A stretch of 64,000 bases of DNA from PoT sp049331405 (GTDB taxonomy: Bacteria; Planctomycetota; Planctomycetia; Isosphaerales; Isosphaeraceae). A program made the translations under genes and the position numbers. The stretch covers positions 2,666,001 through 2,730,000 of the forward strand of contig NZ_CP186274.1 in assembly GCF_049331405.1 (NCBI RefSeq). The letters are read 5' to 3'. The notes under the pieces were generated by a model. That model was not told the origin of the DNA. It worked only from the letters and a program-made list of their open reading frames with translations, and ran no database searches. Positions 1 through 8,517 of the stretch are shown here, piece by piece (the stretch's first letter is position 1; each line of letters starts with the position of its first letter).

Positions 1-96
1 AAGGCCAGGGGGGTCGAGGTCGGTGCCGATGCGTACATCGTGAAGGGGGCATTCGACCAGAACGACCTCGTCGCCACGGTCCAGCAATTGCTCTGA
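1..96 (+). CDS. C-terminal end of a receiver-domain protein, probably CheA hybrid kinase (partial)
   Basis: The window opens inside a gene in frame 1 that ends at a TGA. The 31 visible residues include GADAYIVKGAFDQNDLVATV, which fits the last beta strand and helix of a CheY-like receiver domain, with the conserved Lys of the KxxF segment. It lies directly upstream of cheB on the same strand, and CheA proteins with a C-terminal receiver often precede cheB, so a CheA hybrid is likely. A stand-alone response regulator cannot be excluded because only the tail is in view. Confidence 0.6.
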   Translation, partial: KARGVEVGADAYIVKGAFDQNDLVATVQQLL

Positions 97-442
97 TCGA
101 TGCCTCTGCGGGCGATGCCGCGTGAACATCCGCAGATTGAAAGGAGATTATTCAGGAAGTGGGGTCATGACCCTGGCAGATCCCCCGAGGTGACTTATGA
201 TGGGATGAGGGTCAGGTCGAAGTCCCGCGGCGACATCTGTCGTCGCGGCCCCGGGAGTTCCGGGGATAGACGCATCGTCATAGCCCATGTCCGACATGGG
301 TTTGCTTGCCCTTGATCGTCGCCGAAACTTTTGGGCCGATTCCTTGGCCGCGGGTCGCTGCGACCGAACGGTCGGCCCGGCCACCCGCATGATGCCAACC
401 CGGCGCGGGTCGTGCCTGGGTCCTCGTAGAAGGGATGAGCGA

Positions 443-1510
443 GTGATTCGCGTGCTCGTGGTCGACGACTCACCGACGGTCCGAACGCTGCTCATGCAGG
501 TCCTGGGCGGCGACCCCGAGATCCAGGTCGTCGGCGAGGCGAAGGACGGCCTCGAGGCGATCCAACTCACCGAGTCGCTCAAGCCAGACCTGGTGACGAT
601 GGATATCTTCATGCCCAACATGGATGGGCTTGAAGCGACCAAGGAGATCATGTTCCGTTTCCCGACGCCGATCATCCTCGTCACGTCGAGCCAGAGGGCC
701 CGCGAGGTCGAGTCGTCCTTGGCATCGCTGGGCAACGGGGCCCTCGACATCATCGAGAAGCCCATCGGCCCCTTCGCCCCCAAGTTCCAGGACTCGTCCA
801 CGCGCCTGATCGCGACCGTCAAAGCGATGTCCAAGGTCAAGGTGATCCGGCACTGGCGCAATCCGAATGCTGCGCCGCCATTGAAGCCGGCCGACGCCCG
901 GTCCTCCCTCAAGTCCGGCGACTTCCAGACTTCGAGGAGCGTCCGCCCCAAGATCCTGGCGATCGCCGCGTCGACGGGGGGCCCGGCGGCGCTCCAGGCC
1001 TTGCTCTCGCAGCTCCCGCAAGAGTTCCCGCTGCCGGTGCTCATCGTCCAGCACATCACCCAGGGGTTCACCGAGGGATTGGCCTCCTGGCTGGGGACCT
1101 CGTCCAGGCTCGAGGTGAAGGTCGGGAAGCAGGGCGAGGCCCTGATGCCGGGGCGAGTCTACGTGGCGCCGGACAACCTCCACATGGGGGTGACGGAGCT
1201 GGGGAGCATCTCCCTCTCCAGTATCGACGCCATCCGGGGCTTCAGGCCCTCCGGCACCTTCCTATTCGAATCCGTGGCGAGGGCCTTCGGGCCCGCCACC
1301 CTCGCCGTGATCCTGACCGGGATGGGGGAGGACGGCCTCACGGGGCTGCACGCCGTCCGCAGGTCGGGCGGGCGGATCATCGCCCAGGATCAATCCACCT
1401 CGGTCATCTTCGGCATGCCGGGCGCGGCGGTCGCCGCGGGCATCGTGGACGTGGTCTTGCCCCTCGGCGACATCGCGGGCAAGATCATCAGCCTCGTCCC
1501 AATGACGTGA
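443..1510 (+). CDS. cheB: CheB, chemotaxis protein-glutamate methylesterase
   Basis: CheB removes methyl groups from (and deamidates) chemoreceptor glutamates and is activated by phosphorylation from CheA. From the GTG start at 443 the protein has 355 residues, normal for the family. An N-terminal receiver domain carries the acidic pair in VVDDS and phospho-acceptor D54 in TMDIFMP. After a linker the esterase domain shows S177 in AASTGG, H204 in VQHIT and D297 in GMGEDG, the expected catalytic triad. The GTG start is preferred because AGAAGGG lies 8 bases upstream; an in-frame extension to 287 adds a non-conserved Arg-rich leader. No receptors or CheR are in the window. Confidence 0.93.
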   Translation: MIRVLVVDDSPTVRTLLMQVLGGDPEIQVVGEAKDGLEAIQLTESLKPDLVTMDIFMPNMDGLEATKEIMFRFPTPIILVTSSQRAREVESSLASLGNGALDIIEKPIGPFAPKFQDSSTRLIATVKAMSKVKVIRHWRNPNAAPPLKPADARSSLKSGDFQTSRSVRPKILAIAASTGGPAALQALLSQLPQEFPLPVLIVQHITQGFTEGLASWLGTSSRLEVKVGKQGEALMPGRVYVAPDNLHMGVTELGSISLSSIDAIRGFRPSGTFLFESVARAFGPATLAVILTGMGEDGLTGLHAVRRSGGRIIAQDQSTSVIFGMPGAAVAAGIVDVVLPLGDIAGKIISLVPMT

Positions 1511-1552
1511 ACGCGTTTTGAATCCACGCAATTTCACGCTTCCTGAAATCGA

Positions 1553-2812
1553 TCACATATTCAGAAATGGGACCGGCAGCAGGAAGGCGTGCTGCTCGTA
1601 GAGGCTCCAGATCCCCCGCCAGGCCGTGTACTGGGTGAGGAAGACGATCACCGCGTAGATCAGGCCGACCGGGAGCATGATCAGCCTGCCCGTCCAGCGG
1701 AAGAACCAGTGCCTCATGGCCTCGCGTCGCTCCGACCGGGAGTAGGCCCAGGCGGTGAGCGTGCGAGCGGGGAGGCTGAACGCGAGGAAGATCAGGCTGG
1801 GGAGCCAGGCGACCTCGCGCGGGATCATCTCGATCTTGAGCAGGTAGAGCGGCACGGCGAACGTCAGCGTCATGAACGCGGCGACGGCGAAGGCCCAGGG
1901 TGCGCGGCGGAACCGCTCGCGGATGGCCCGGTACTCGAGGAAGGCCCGGAAGCGATCCTCGGCGGCGAACCGGATCTGGAGGAACGGGAGCGCCAGGGAG
2001 ACGATCGCCAGCATCAGGCCCCCCACGAAGCCGACCGGCGGGAACCGCCTCCCGGCCGCGATCAGGCTGACGGGGATGATGAGCCAGCACGCCGTGCCCA
2101 CGAACCCCAACGCGCCGATGCGGAAGTAGTACGGAAGCCGGAGCGCCGTCACGAAATCCCAGACGGCGTCGCGGGCCGTGACGAAGAGTCGCCCGCGTCT
2201 CCACTGCCTCAGGAACCAGCCGGGCGTCCCGAATGGCCAGAAGAAGTAGCGGAGCTTCCCGCCCCGGGCGCAGGCGGCCAGCATGTGCCCGACGATCAGG
2301 ACGGTCAGCACGATGAGCCCGATCCGCCAGCGCCTGGCCACCGGCCCGTGCGGGTCGATGATCTCGGCGGACCTGGCCAGTGACGCCAGCAAACCGAGCG
2401 GCAGGAGCATGAGCCAGCAGCCGATCGCCATGCTCCCGAGCCTGGCGGCGAGCCGGACCCCGATGAAGGCATTGCGGAAACGCCCCGACCGCGCCACGCG
2501 CCCCGCCGACTCCAGCAGGTAGCCGAAGCTCAGCAGTTGCAGCAAGGGCAGGGTCGACAGGAGCGCGAGCCCCACGAAGATCGCCAGCGCGCCGAACATC
2601 CACTCCGACGCCGAGGCGATCGCGGACCCCAGCCTTCGCAGGCGCCGCCGGATCGAGTGAGGGGGCGGCGCCGGAACTGGGACCGGCTCGGATATCGGGG
2701 CAACCTCCGGCGACTCGGCCGGGATCGGCTCGAATTCGATCGGGGCGACCGGCATCGAGAGTGTGTCGGTGAGGGTGGCGTCATTCATGCCCGGTACTAC
2801 AACCGTCGCCAT
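1553..2812 (-). CDS. Multi-spanning membrane protein of unknown function
   Basis: This is a 419-residue integral membrane protein, convergent with cheB. The first ~80 residues are Pro/Glu-rich and soluble. Then at least eight hydrophobic segments follow, for example the stretches starting LFGALAIFVGL, CWLMLLPLGL, IGLIVLTVLIVG, FVGTACWLIIPV, FVGGLMLAIVSL and MLPVGLIYAVIVF. Loops are Arg-rich. It resembles planctomycete DUF4013-like membrane proteins in general style, but I cannot assign a family with confidence. An alternative ATG at 2788 gives a shorter tail; neither start has a clear Shine-Dalgarno sequence. Confidence 0.7.
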   Translation of the reverse strand: MATVVVPGMNDATLTDTLSMPVAPIEFEPIPAESPEVAPISEPVPVPAPPPHSIRRRLRRLGSAIASASEWMFGALAIFVGLALLSTLPLLQLLSFGYLLESAGRVARSGRFRNAFIGVRLAARLGSMAIGCWLMLLPLGLLASLARSAEIIDPHGPVARRWRIGLIVLTVLIVGHMLAACARGGKLRYFFWPFGTPGWFLRQWRRGRLFVTARDAVWDFVTALRLPYYFRIGALGFVGTACWLIIPVSLIAAGRRFPPVGFVGGLMLAIVSLALPFLQIRFAAEDRFRAFLEYRAIRERFRRAPWAFAVAAFMTLTFAVPLYLLKIEMIPREVAWLPSLIFLAFSLPARTLTAWAYSRSERREAMRHWFFRWTGRLIMLPVGLIYAVIVFLTQYTAWRGIWSLYEQHAFLLPVPFLNM

Positions 2813-2984
2813 TCGCAGGTTTCAGGAAACTCGAGGCCGCACGTGCGACCGTCGTCATGATCAGTCGTCATCATTGAACGATGATCGCCGAGGGGTCGAA
2901 ATCCAGGCCCGGGAGAATTGGTTGAAACGCGGGCCCCCTCCCGTTGGTAACCAGGGCCGAGATTCCTCTGGGGAGGTCCTGACG

Positions 2985-4589
2985 ATGTGGAGCCGTAATT
3001 TACTGTTCATCAGCCTGATCCTCGCCGGATTCGTGGCGTTGCGTTCGCGGCTCTTCGTCTCGAACGCGGCGGTGCGCGATCAATCCAATCCGGCTCTGGC
3101 CGCCAACCTGAAACCATTGCCCATCGACGACGACCTGAACCGGCAGTTCCGCAAGGAGTGGTCGGAGCAGGGGATCAAGCCCGCCGCCAAGGCATCCGAA
3201 CTCGCGATCCTCCGCCGGGCCTCCCTGGCACTCACGGGTGCGATCCCATCGCTCCAGGAGATCCGACGCTTCGAGGCGTTACCGGAGGGCTCCAGGGTCG
3301 CTCGATGGCTGGCGGAGATCCTCGACGACCGCCGCTTCTCCGACTACTTCGCCGAGCGCTTCGCCAGGGCCTTCGTCGGCACCGAGGACGGCCCGTTCAT
3401 CCGGTTCCGCCGCCGGCGTTTCGTCAACTGGCTGAGCGACGCCTTCGTCGCAAATCGACGATATGACCAGGTCGTCGGCGAGATGATCGCGAGCCGGGGG
3501 ATCTGGACGGATCGGCCCTCCACCAACTTCGTCTCCGTCACGTTCGACCCCGACCGCAAGATCTTCGACCCCGAGCGTCTCGCGGCGAGGTCGGCCCGGG
3601 CCTTCCTGGGAGTTCGGATCGACTGCGCCCAGTGTCACGACCATCCATTCCAGTCCTGGAAGCAGAAGGATTTCCAGGGGCTCGCCGCCTTCTTCGGACA
3701 GGTCGAGCCGGGATTCACCGGGGTCCTCGACGGCCAGGGGAAATTCGAGATCAATGACCGCAAGACGGGCAAGCCGTCGACCATCGAGCCGGCCGTCCCC
3801 TTCCTGCCGGAACTCTGGACGAAAGAGGGGACCCGCCGCGAGCAGTTCGCCCGCTGGGTCGTGGACCCCAAGAACGCGAACATGCCCCGCGTCACGGTGA
3901 ACCGGACCTGGGCCCTGATGTTCGGCAAGCCGCTCGTCGACCCGGTCGATGACATCCCGAACACCGGCGACCTCCCGAAACAGCTCGAGATCCTCGCCGA
4001 CGACTTCACCGCGAACGGCTACGACCTCAAGCGCCTGATCCGCACGATCGTCTCCAGCGAGGCCTTCCAGCTCGAGAGCGCGACGACCGGCGAGGAGAGC
4101 GACTCGCAGACTCGCTCATGGGCCGTCTTCCCGATGACCCGACTCCGCCCCGAGCAGGTCGCGGGGAGCCTCTTCCAGGCCGGCTCGATCGAGACCATCA
4201 ACCAGGACTCCCACATCCTCGTGAGGCTGACCCGATTCTTCGGCCAGCAGGAATTCGTCAAGCGCTACGGCGACACCGGCCAGGACGAGTTCTCCGAGGG
4301 CTCCGGGACCATCCCGCAGCGGCTGCTGATGATGAACGGCGAGCTCGTCCGCGAGAAGACGAAGGATGGCCTTTTTAATGCGTCGCAGCGGATCGGGATG
4401 CTCGCCCCCGACGACATGTCGGCCGTCGAGACGGCCTATCTCACCGTCCTGACCCGCCGGCCGACGCACGACGAGAACCGTCACTTCGTCGAGCGCCTCG
4501 GGAAATCGAAGGGGGATGACCGCCGGGCCAAGATGGCCGACCTCTTCTGGACGCTCATGAACGCGACCGAGTTCTCCTGGAACCATTGA
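2985..4589 (+). CDS. DUF1549/DUF1553 planctomycete protein with CxxCH motif
   Basis: The 534-residue protein starts with a signal-anchor-like hydrophobic segment (LLFISLILAGFVAL). A DUF1549-type region follows (ILRRASLALTGAIPS through the CAQCHDHPF motif near residue 215), then a DUF1553-type region (RWVVDPKNANMPRVTVNRTWALMFGKP as the core). Such proteins are typical of planctomycetes, usually exported, and pair with DUF1501 proteins; their role is not established. CxxCH could bind heme c or a metal. The ATG at 2985 is chosen because GGGGAGG sits about 8 bases upstream and it places the hydrophobic segment at the N terminus. The DUF1501 partner is two genes downstream, separated by a PIG-L gene. 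Confidence 0.88.
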   Translation: MWSRNLLFISLILAGFVALRSRLFVSNAAVRDQSNPALAANLKPLPIDDDLNRQFRKEWSEQGIKPAAKASELAILRRASLALTGAIPSLQEIRRFEALPEGSRVARWLAEILDDRRFSDYFAERFARAFVGTEDGPFIRFRRRRFVNWLSDAFVANRRYDQVVGEMIASRGIWTDRPSTNFVSVTFDPDRKIFDPERLAARSARAFLGVRIDCAQCHDHPFQSWKQKDFQGLAAFFGQVEPGFTGVLDGQGKFEINDRKTGKPSTIEPAVPFLPELWTKEGTRREQFARWVVDPKNANMPRVTVNRTWALMFGKPLVDPVDDIPNTGDLPKQLEILADDFTANGYDLKRLIRTIVSSEAFQLESATTGEESDSQTRSWAVFPMTRLRPEQVAGSLFQAGSIETINQDSHILVRLTRFFGQQEFVKRYGDTGQDEFSEGSGTIPQRLLMMNGELVREKTKDGLFNASQRIGMLAPDDMSAVETAYLTVLTRRPTHDENRHFVERLGKSKGDDRRAKMADLFWTLMNATEFSWNH

Positions 4590-4655
4590 CTCGAGGCCGC
4601 CGAGGAATCACCCTTCTCGGTGGTGAGCCTACGCCATTGGATTCCGGGAGCCGAC

Positions 4656-5357
4656 ATGCCTCCGACCCTGCTCGCGATGGGAGCCCATTACGATGATTGC
4701 GTCTTCGGCGTCCCGGGCATCCTCCTCCAGGCGTTGAGAAAGGGGTACCGCGTCGTCATCCTCGCGATGATCGGCGACTACACCAACTGGCCGCCGGTCC
4801 GGGGACGCGAGCCGAAGCTCATCGAGGGGACGATCGAGATCTGCCGGGAGCTTGGCGCGGAGCTGCGTTACCTCGACTTCAAGTCGCATTGCTTCGACGT
4901 GGACATGGAGCACAAGCTGGCCGTCGCGAGGGTCGTCGCCGAGGTCCGGCCCGACATCGCGCTCATGCTCTGGCCGGGCGACAAGCACGACGACCACCGG
5001 GTCGCCTCGCAACTCTGCGAGATCGCCCTGCGCTACGCCGGGATCCTCGTCGAGGACCCGACGTACAAGCCGCCGCAGCGGATCTTCGCCTACGACAACG
5101 GCCCGCGTCACACCATCGGCTTCGAGCCGGACACCTATGTCGATGTGACCGAAGACTGGGAGGCCGCGATCCACTGGCTCGGCCGCTTCATGGCCCTCGT
5201 CCGCGACGAGCCCTATCAGCCGACCTCCAGGGACTACAACCAGCGGAAGAAGCAGGCGCTGGCCCTCTATCGGGGCGTCGCCTGCGGCAGGCAGTATGCC
5301 GAGGCGCTCCGCGCCGTCGACCCCTATCCTCAGGACATCCTCGACCTGGACGCCTGA
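4656..5357 (+). CDS. PIG-L family deacetylase
   Basis: This 233-residue protein belongs to the PIG-L/LmbE zinc-dependent deacetylase family, which removes acetyl groups from N-acetylglucosamine-type substrates. The metal-site motif appears as AHYDD at residues 8-12 (family consensus AHPDD), and the second element as KHDDHR near residue 110. No signal peptide is seen, so it is probably cytoplasmic. GGGAG lies 5 bases before the ATG at 4656; an upstream GTG at 4620 is less likely. It sits between the DUF1549/1553 and DUF1501 genes on the same strand. The substrate cannot be read from the sequence. Confidence 0.88.
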   Translation: MPPTLLAMGAHYDDCVFGVPGILLQALRKGYRVVILAMIGDYTNWPPVRGREPKLIEGTIEICRELGAELRYLDFKSHCFDVDMEHKLAVARVVAEVRPDIALMLWPGDKHDDHRVASQLCEIALRYAGILVEDPTYKPPQRIFAYDNGPRHTIGFEPDTYVDVTEDWEAAIHWLGRFMALVRDEPYQPTSRDYNQRKKQALALYRGVACGRQYAEALRAVDPYPQDILDLDA

Positions 5358-5550
5358 GGCCCCGCGAGCCATCGACAAAATCTTATTGATATTTGCGAGT
5401 CAATCGCGCTTCAAAAAGGGCGAGCCTGAAACCGGGGGCCTTTGAACTCGGGTAGACGTTGTCGAACGCGAGGCCGAAGGTTGGCCGGCGTCGGGTGAGT
5501 CTCGGAACACGACCATGGATCTGGCCGCAATCCGGAGAAGGAGATTTCCC

Positions 5551-6864
5551 TTGGAACCGCACGACGGTCAGGTCCCGGCGCATGGGCATGGGCATGGGCA
5601 TCGCCATCGGCTCGACGAGAGCCTCATCTACCCGAACCGCCGCGGCTTCCTCAAGCTGGCCGGCCTGAGCTGGCTGACGCCGGTCGGTCAACTCCTCGCC
5701 GCCCAGGCCGAGAAGACGAAGACCCCGGCGCAGTCGATCATACTCATCTGGCTCGACGGCGGCGCCAGCCAACTCGAGACGTTCGACCCGCACCCGAACA
5801 CGATGTCGGCCGGCGGGACCAAGGCGATCGCGACGGCAATCAAGGGGGTCCAGCTCGCGGACACGTACCCGAGGCTGGCCGAGATGATGGGGTCGGTCTC
5901 CCTCGTCCGTTCGCTCGTGAGCAAGGAGGGGGACCATGAGCGAGGGAGCTATTACATCAGGACCGGATATCGTCCCGACCCGACCGTGGAGCACCCGTCC
6001 GTCGGGGCGATCTGCTGCCACGAGCTGCCGCCGGGGGACACGGGCATCCCGCGTCACATCTCGATCCTGCCGGGGCAGTGGCCGTCGCGAGGAGGCTTCC
6101 TCGGCAGCGAGTACGACGCCTTCAAGACGGACGACCCGCTCTCCAAGTTGCCGGACGTCACCGCGCACGTCCCCGGCGATCGCGATCAGCGGCGGGTGAG
6201 CGACCTCGACGTCGTCGAGCGTGCGTTCGCACGGGGCAGGGCGAAGCGGATCGACGCGACCTTGCATCGGGATACGATCCGGAGGGCCCGGACGATGATG
6301 AGCTCCGAGCAGCTCAAGGCGTTCGACATCGCCCAGGAGCCCAAGGCCCTCCGCGATTCCTACGGCAACACGCCCTTCGGGCGGGCATGCCTCGCGGCGA
6401 GGCGGCTGACTGAGGTCGGCGTGCGTTGCGTCGAGGTGACGCTCGGCGGCTGGGATGCCCACGTCAACAACCACGTCATCCACCGCAATCGCGCGGCGGA
6501 GCTGGACCCGGCCCTGAGCGCCTTGATCAAGGACCTCAAGGATCGGGGGAACCTGGAGAAGACGGTCGTCCTCTGCACCGGGGAGTTCGGGCGGACGCCC
6601 AAGGTCAACCTGGCGGGGGGGCGGGACCACTGGCCGAACGGGTTCAGCCTGGCGATCGCGGGGGGCGGGATCCGGGGCGGGGCGGTGATCGGGGCGACGG
6701 ATCCCCAGGGGATCAAAGGGCCGGAGAATCCGCTGACGATCTCGGACGTCCACGCGACGATCCTGACCGCGGTGGGCTTGAATCCTCGCAAGGAGAACGT
6801 CTCGCCGGTCGGCCGTCCCATCGCCCTGAGCGACGGGAAGGCCATCGCCTCTCTCCTGGCTTAA
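5551..6864 (+). CDS. DUF1501 domain protein with Tat-type signal
   Basis: DUF1501 proteins are sulfatase/alkaline-phosphatase-fold proteins, abundant in planctomycetes and usually exported by the Tat system. Here the twin-arginine motif NRRGFLKLAG is followed by a hydrophobic stretch. The core motifs IILIWLDGGASQLETFDPHP, VTLGGWDAHVNN, CTGEFGRTPKVN and GGRDHWP are all present. The N terminus before the Tat motif contains an unusual alternating HGHGHGHRH tract. A TTG start at 5551 with GAAGGAG 7 bases upstream is preferred; an ATG at 5515 lacks such a site. It is the usual partner of DUF1549/1553 proteins, present upstream on the same strand. Confidence 0.88.
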   Translation: MEPHDGQVPAHGHGHGHRHRLDESLIYPNRRGFLKLAGLSWLTPVGQLLAAQAEKTKTPAQSIILIWLDGGASQLETFDPHPNTMSAGGTKAIATAIKGVQLADTYPRLAEMMGSVSLVRSLVSKEGDHERGSYYIRTGYRPDPTVEHPSVGAICCHELPPGDTGIPRHISILPGQWPSRGGFLGSEYDAFKTDDPLSKLPDVTAHVPGDRDQRRVSDLDVVERAFARGRAKRIDATLHRDTIRRARTMMSSEQLKAFDIAQEPKALRDSYGNTPFGRACLAARRLTEVGVRCVEVTLGGWDAHVNNHVIHRNRAAELDPALSALIKDLKDRGNLEKTVVLCTGEFGRTPKVNLAGGRDHWPNGFSLAIAGGGIRGGAVIGATDPQGIKGPENPLTISDVHATILTAVGLNPRKENVSPVGRPIALSDGKAIASLLA

Positions 6865-6889
6865 GAGGAGAGAGGCTCTCGGCCCTCGA

Positions 6890-7642
6890 TCAAGGCTCGG
6901 GCGCAGGCAGCGGGGGGTCGACCGGGGGAGGTGCGACCTGGCTGGGGGAGACGTCCAGAGACCCGGCCTCGGGGGGCAGTGGGGGCAGTGACGCCTCATC
7001 CACCGGCGCCGGAGCGGCCGGCTGGGGGCTCAAGGCGTGGGGGGGCAGGACGGCGACTCGGGGCGCCATCGGCTCCTCGCCGGGGGCGGAGCCGAGGGGG
7101 GACTCGGCCTCGGGCATGGGCTCGACCACGGCCACGGGCGCCGCGGCCTCCATGCTCGGCGCAGCGGCGACGGCGGTGTCAGGTGCCTCGGTCTCGGCCT
7201 CCTGGGCCGGCTCGGCGGCCTCGGCGACGACGGGCTCGTGATGCTCCGGCGGCGCGGGGGCGGCACCTTCGGCCGAGGCGACCGCGCGAGGCGGTGCGAT
7301 CCCGGTCTCCTGCGCGGCCTTGGCCAGCGCGGCGTTCTTCGTCGCCTTCGTCTCCCAGGCCCACATGGAGGGCCGGGCACCCATCCGCCCCTCGGGATCC
7401 TGCGAGAGGATCGGCCGATACGGCGTCGGGAAAAGGCTGGCCACCTCCTGGTTGTAGTCCAACCCGCCGACTTGCGACGCGTTGAGGACCGAAGGGGGGA
7501 TGAGCTGACCCGACTCAGTCGCCGGGACCCTCATCACTTCGGAGCTACAGCCGACCCCGGCGCCAAACGGTAGGAGCGCCAGGGCCGTCGAACGTATAAG
7601 GCGATACCGGCGTGACGCCGGTTGGACATCGTGGCGTTTCAT
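6890..7642 (-). CDS. Pro/Ala-rich lipoprotein of unknown function
   Basis: The 250-residue product begins with a basic region, a hydrophobic stretch (STALALLPFGAGVG) and a cysteine, which is consistent with a lipoprotein signal although the lipobox GVGC is not ideal. A short conserved-looking segment follows (QVGGLDYNQEVASLFPTPYRPILSQDPEGRMG). The C-terminal two thirds is low-complexity Ala/Pro/Glu, probably an extended cell-envelope linker. GAGAGG 7 bases upstream supports the ATG at 7642. I do not recognise a family. Confidence 0.65.
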   Translation of the reverse strand: MKRHDVQPASRRYRLIRSTALALLPFGAGVGCSSEVMRVPATESGQLIPPSVLNASQVGGLDYNQEVASLFPTPYRPILSQDPEGRMGARPSMWAWETKATKNAALAKAAQETGIAPPRAVASAEGAAPAPPEHHEPVVAEAAEPAQEAETEAPDTAVAAAPSMEAAAPVAVVEPMPEAESPLGSAPGEEPMAPRVAVLPPHALSPQPAAPAPVDEASLPPLPPEAGSLDVSPSQVAPPPVDPPLPAPEP

Positions 7643-8112
7643 GGTCATCCTCTCGACCTTCGCAGCCCGGTGCGCGCGGACGACCGGGACCGCTCCCTGG
7701 CGGTTTCCAACCGACATGGCCGCGATCCATCGACGACCACGGCCGGAGCCGATGCGAAGCCTGACGATTCCGCTCAGCCCTAGATATCGGTTGTCGCGAG
7801 AAGACGGATTGAGCCCGATCGAGCGATTTCAACAGTCTCGCCAGGTTCGCCATTGCGCTCAAAGAATCCCCAGACCCCCCAGAAACCGGCACAGGCTTCA
7901 TTTCAACGAAACCCTCGACGAGCCAAAAATCCTTCGACGGCAATGACTTACAACTAGTATCGGCCTCGCTTGCACCTTTCGAGGGCTGCCGTTAGGATCA
8001 GGGGTGGAAAGCGGGGTTCGGCCACGAACCTCGTTCCTGCCTTCTTCATCGATCGGATGAGGAGAAGGCCGGCGCATCGCTCTCCCCGTGCGATTCCGAC
8101 GAGGACCCGACC
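7643..8112. other. Divergent intergenic region
   Basis: This gap separates the minus-strand lipoprotein gene from the plus-strand small Cys/His protein gene and must contain both promoters. I see no convincing coding frame, terminator or strong palindrome in it. Confidence 0.5.
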
Positions 8113-8388
8113 ATGGATCGAATGAGTTTCCATTACCAGGCCACCTGCACGGCCCCCGGCTGCAACCGTGCGGCCACATATAAAGTGGCCGCCCCCTGGA
8201 CCAACGCCCTCAGCCAGGAGCTCAAGAACTACGGGCTCGCCTGCGAGGAGCATCGTGATTCGCAGTTGCAGGTCGCCCGAGAGCACCGCGACTCGCTCAA
8301 CGTGGCCGAGGAAGAGAGCGTCGGCCCGGTCGAGCTCTATCGGCTCGTCCCCGGCCGTCGCGACGTCGAGCTGAGCCAGATCGGCTGA
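8113..8388 (+). CDS. Small Cys/His protein, possible zinc-binding domain (paralogue of 33260-33547)
   Basis: The 91-residue protein has the pattern CTAPGCNRAATYKVAAPW, then LACEEHR about 30 residues later, and a C-terminal segment ending LYRLVPGRRDVEL. Two cysteines, then Cys and His, could make a small zinc site. A second gene in this window encodes the same pattern (CSLRGCNEPAVYKIAALW, then FSCPDHL and IYRYEQGKRDRQL), so the pair are paralogues. GAGGA lies about 7 bases before the ATG. The function is unknown; a zinc-ribbon-like fold is inferred only from the Cys/His spacing. Confidence 0.72.
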   Translation: MDRMSFHYQATCTAPGCNRAATYKVAAPWTNALSQELKNYGLACEEHRDSQLQVAREHRDSLNVAEEESVGPVELYRLVPGRRDVELSQIG

Positions 8389-8517
8389 ACCGGGGCTCGC
8401 GCCCACGTCATTTGATGATCGATGGGGCGGGTTCTTGTCGTGCGGCCGAGTGAAGAGTCTTCGACGCACGCGATCGCAAGCCAACGCTCGCGACTCATAA
8501 CGAGAGGGATGGATCCC

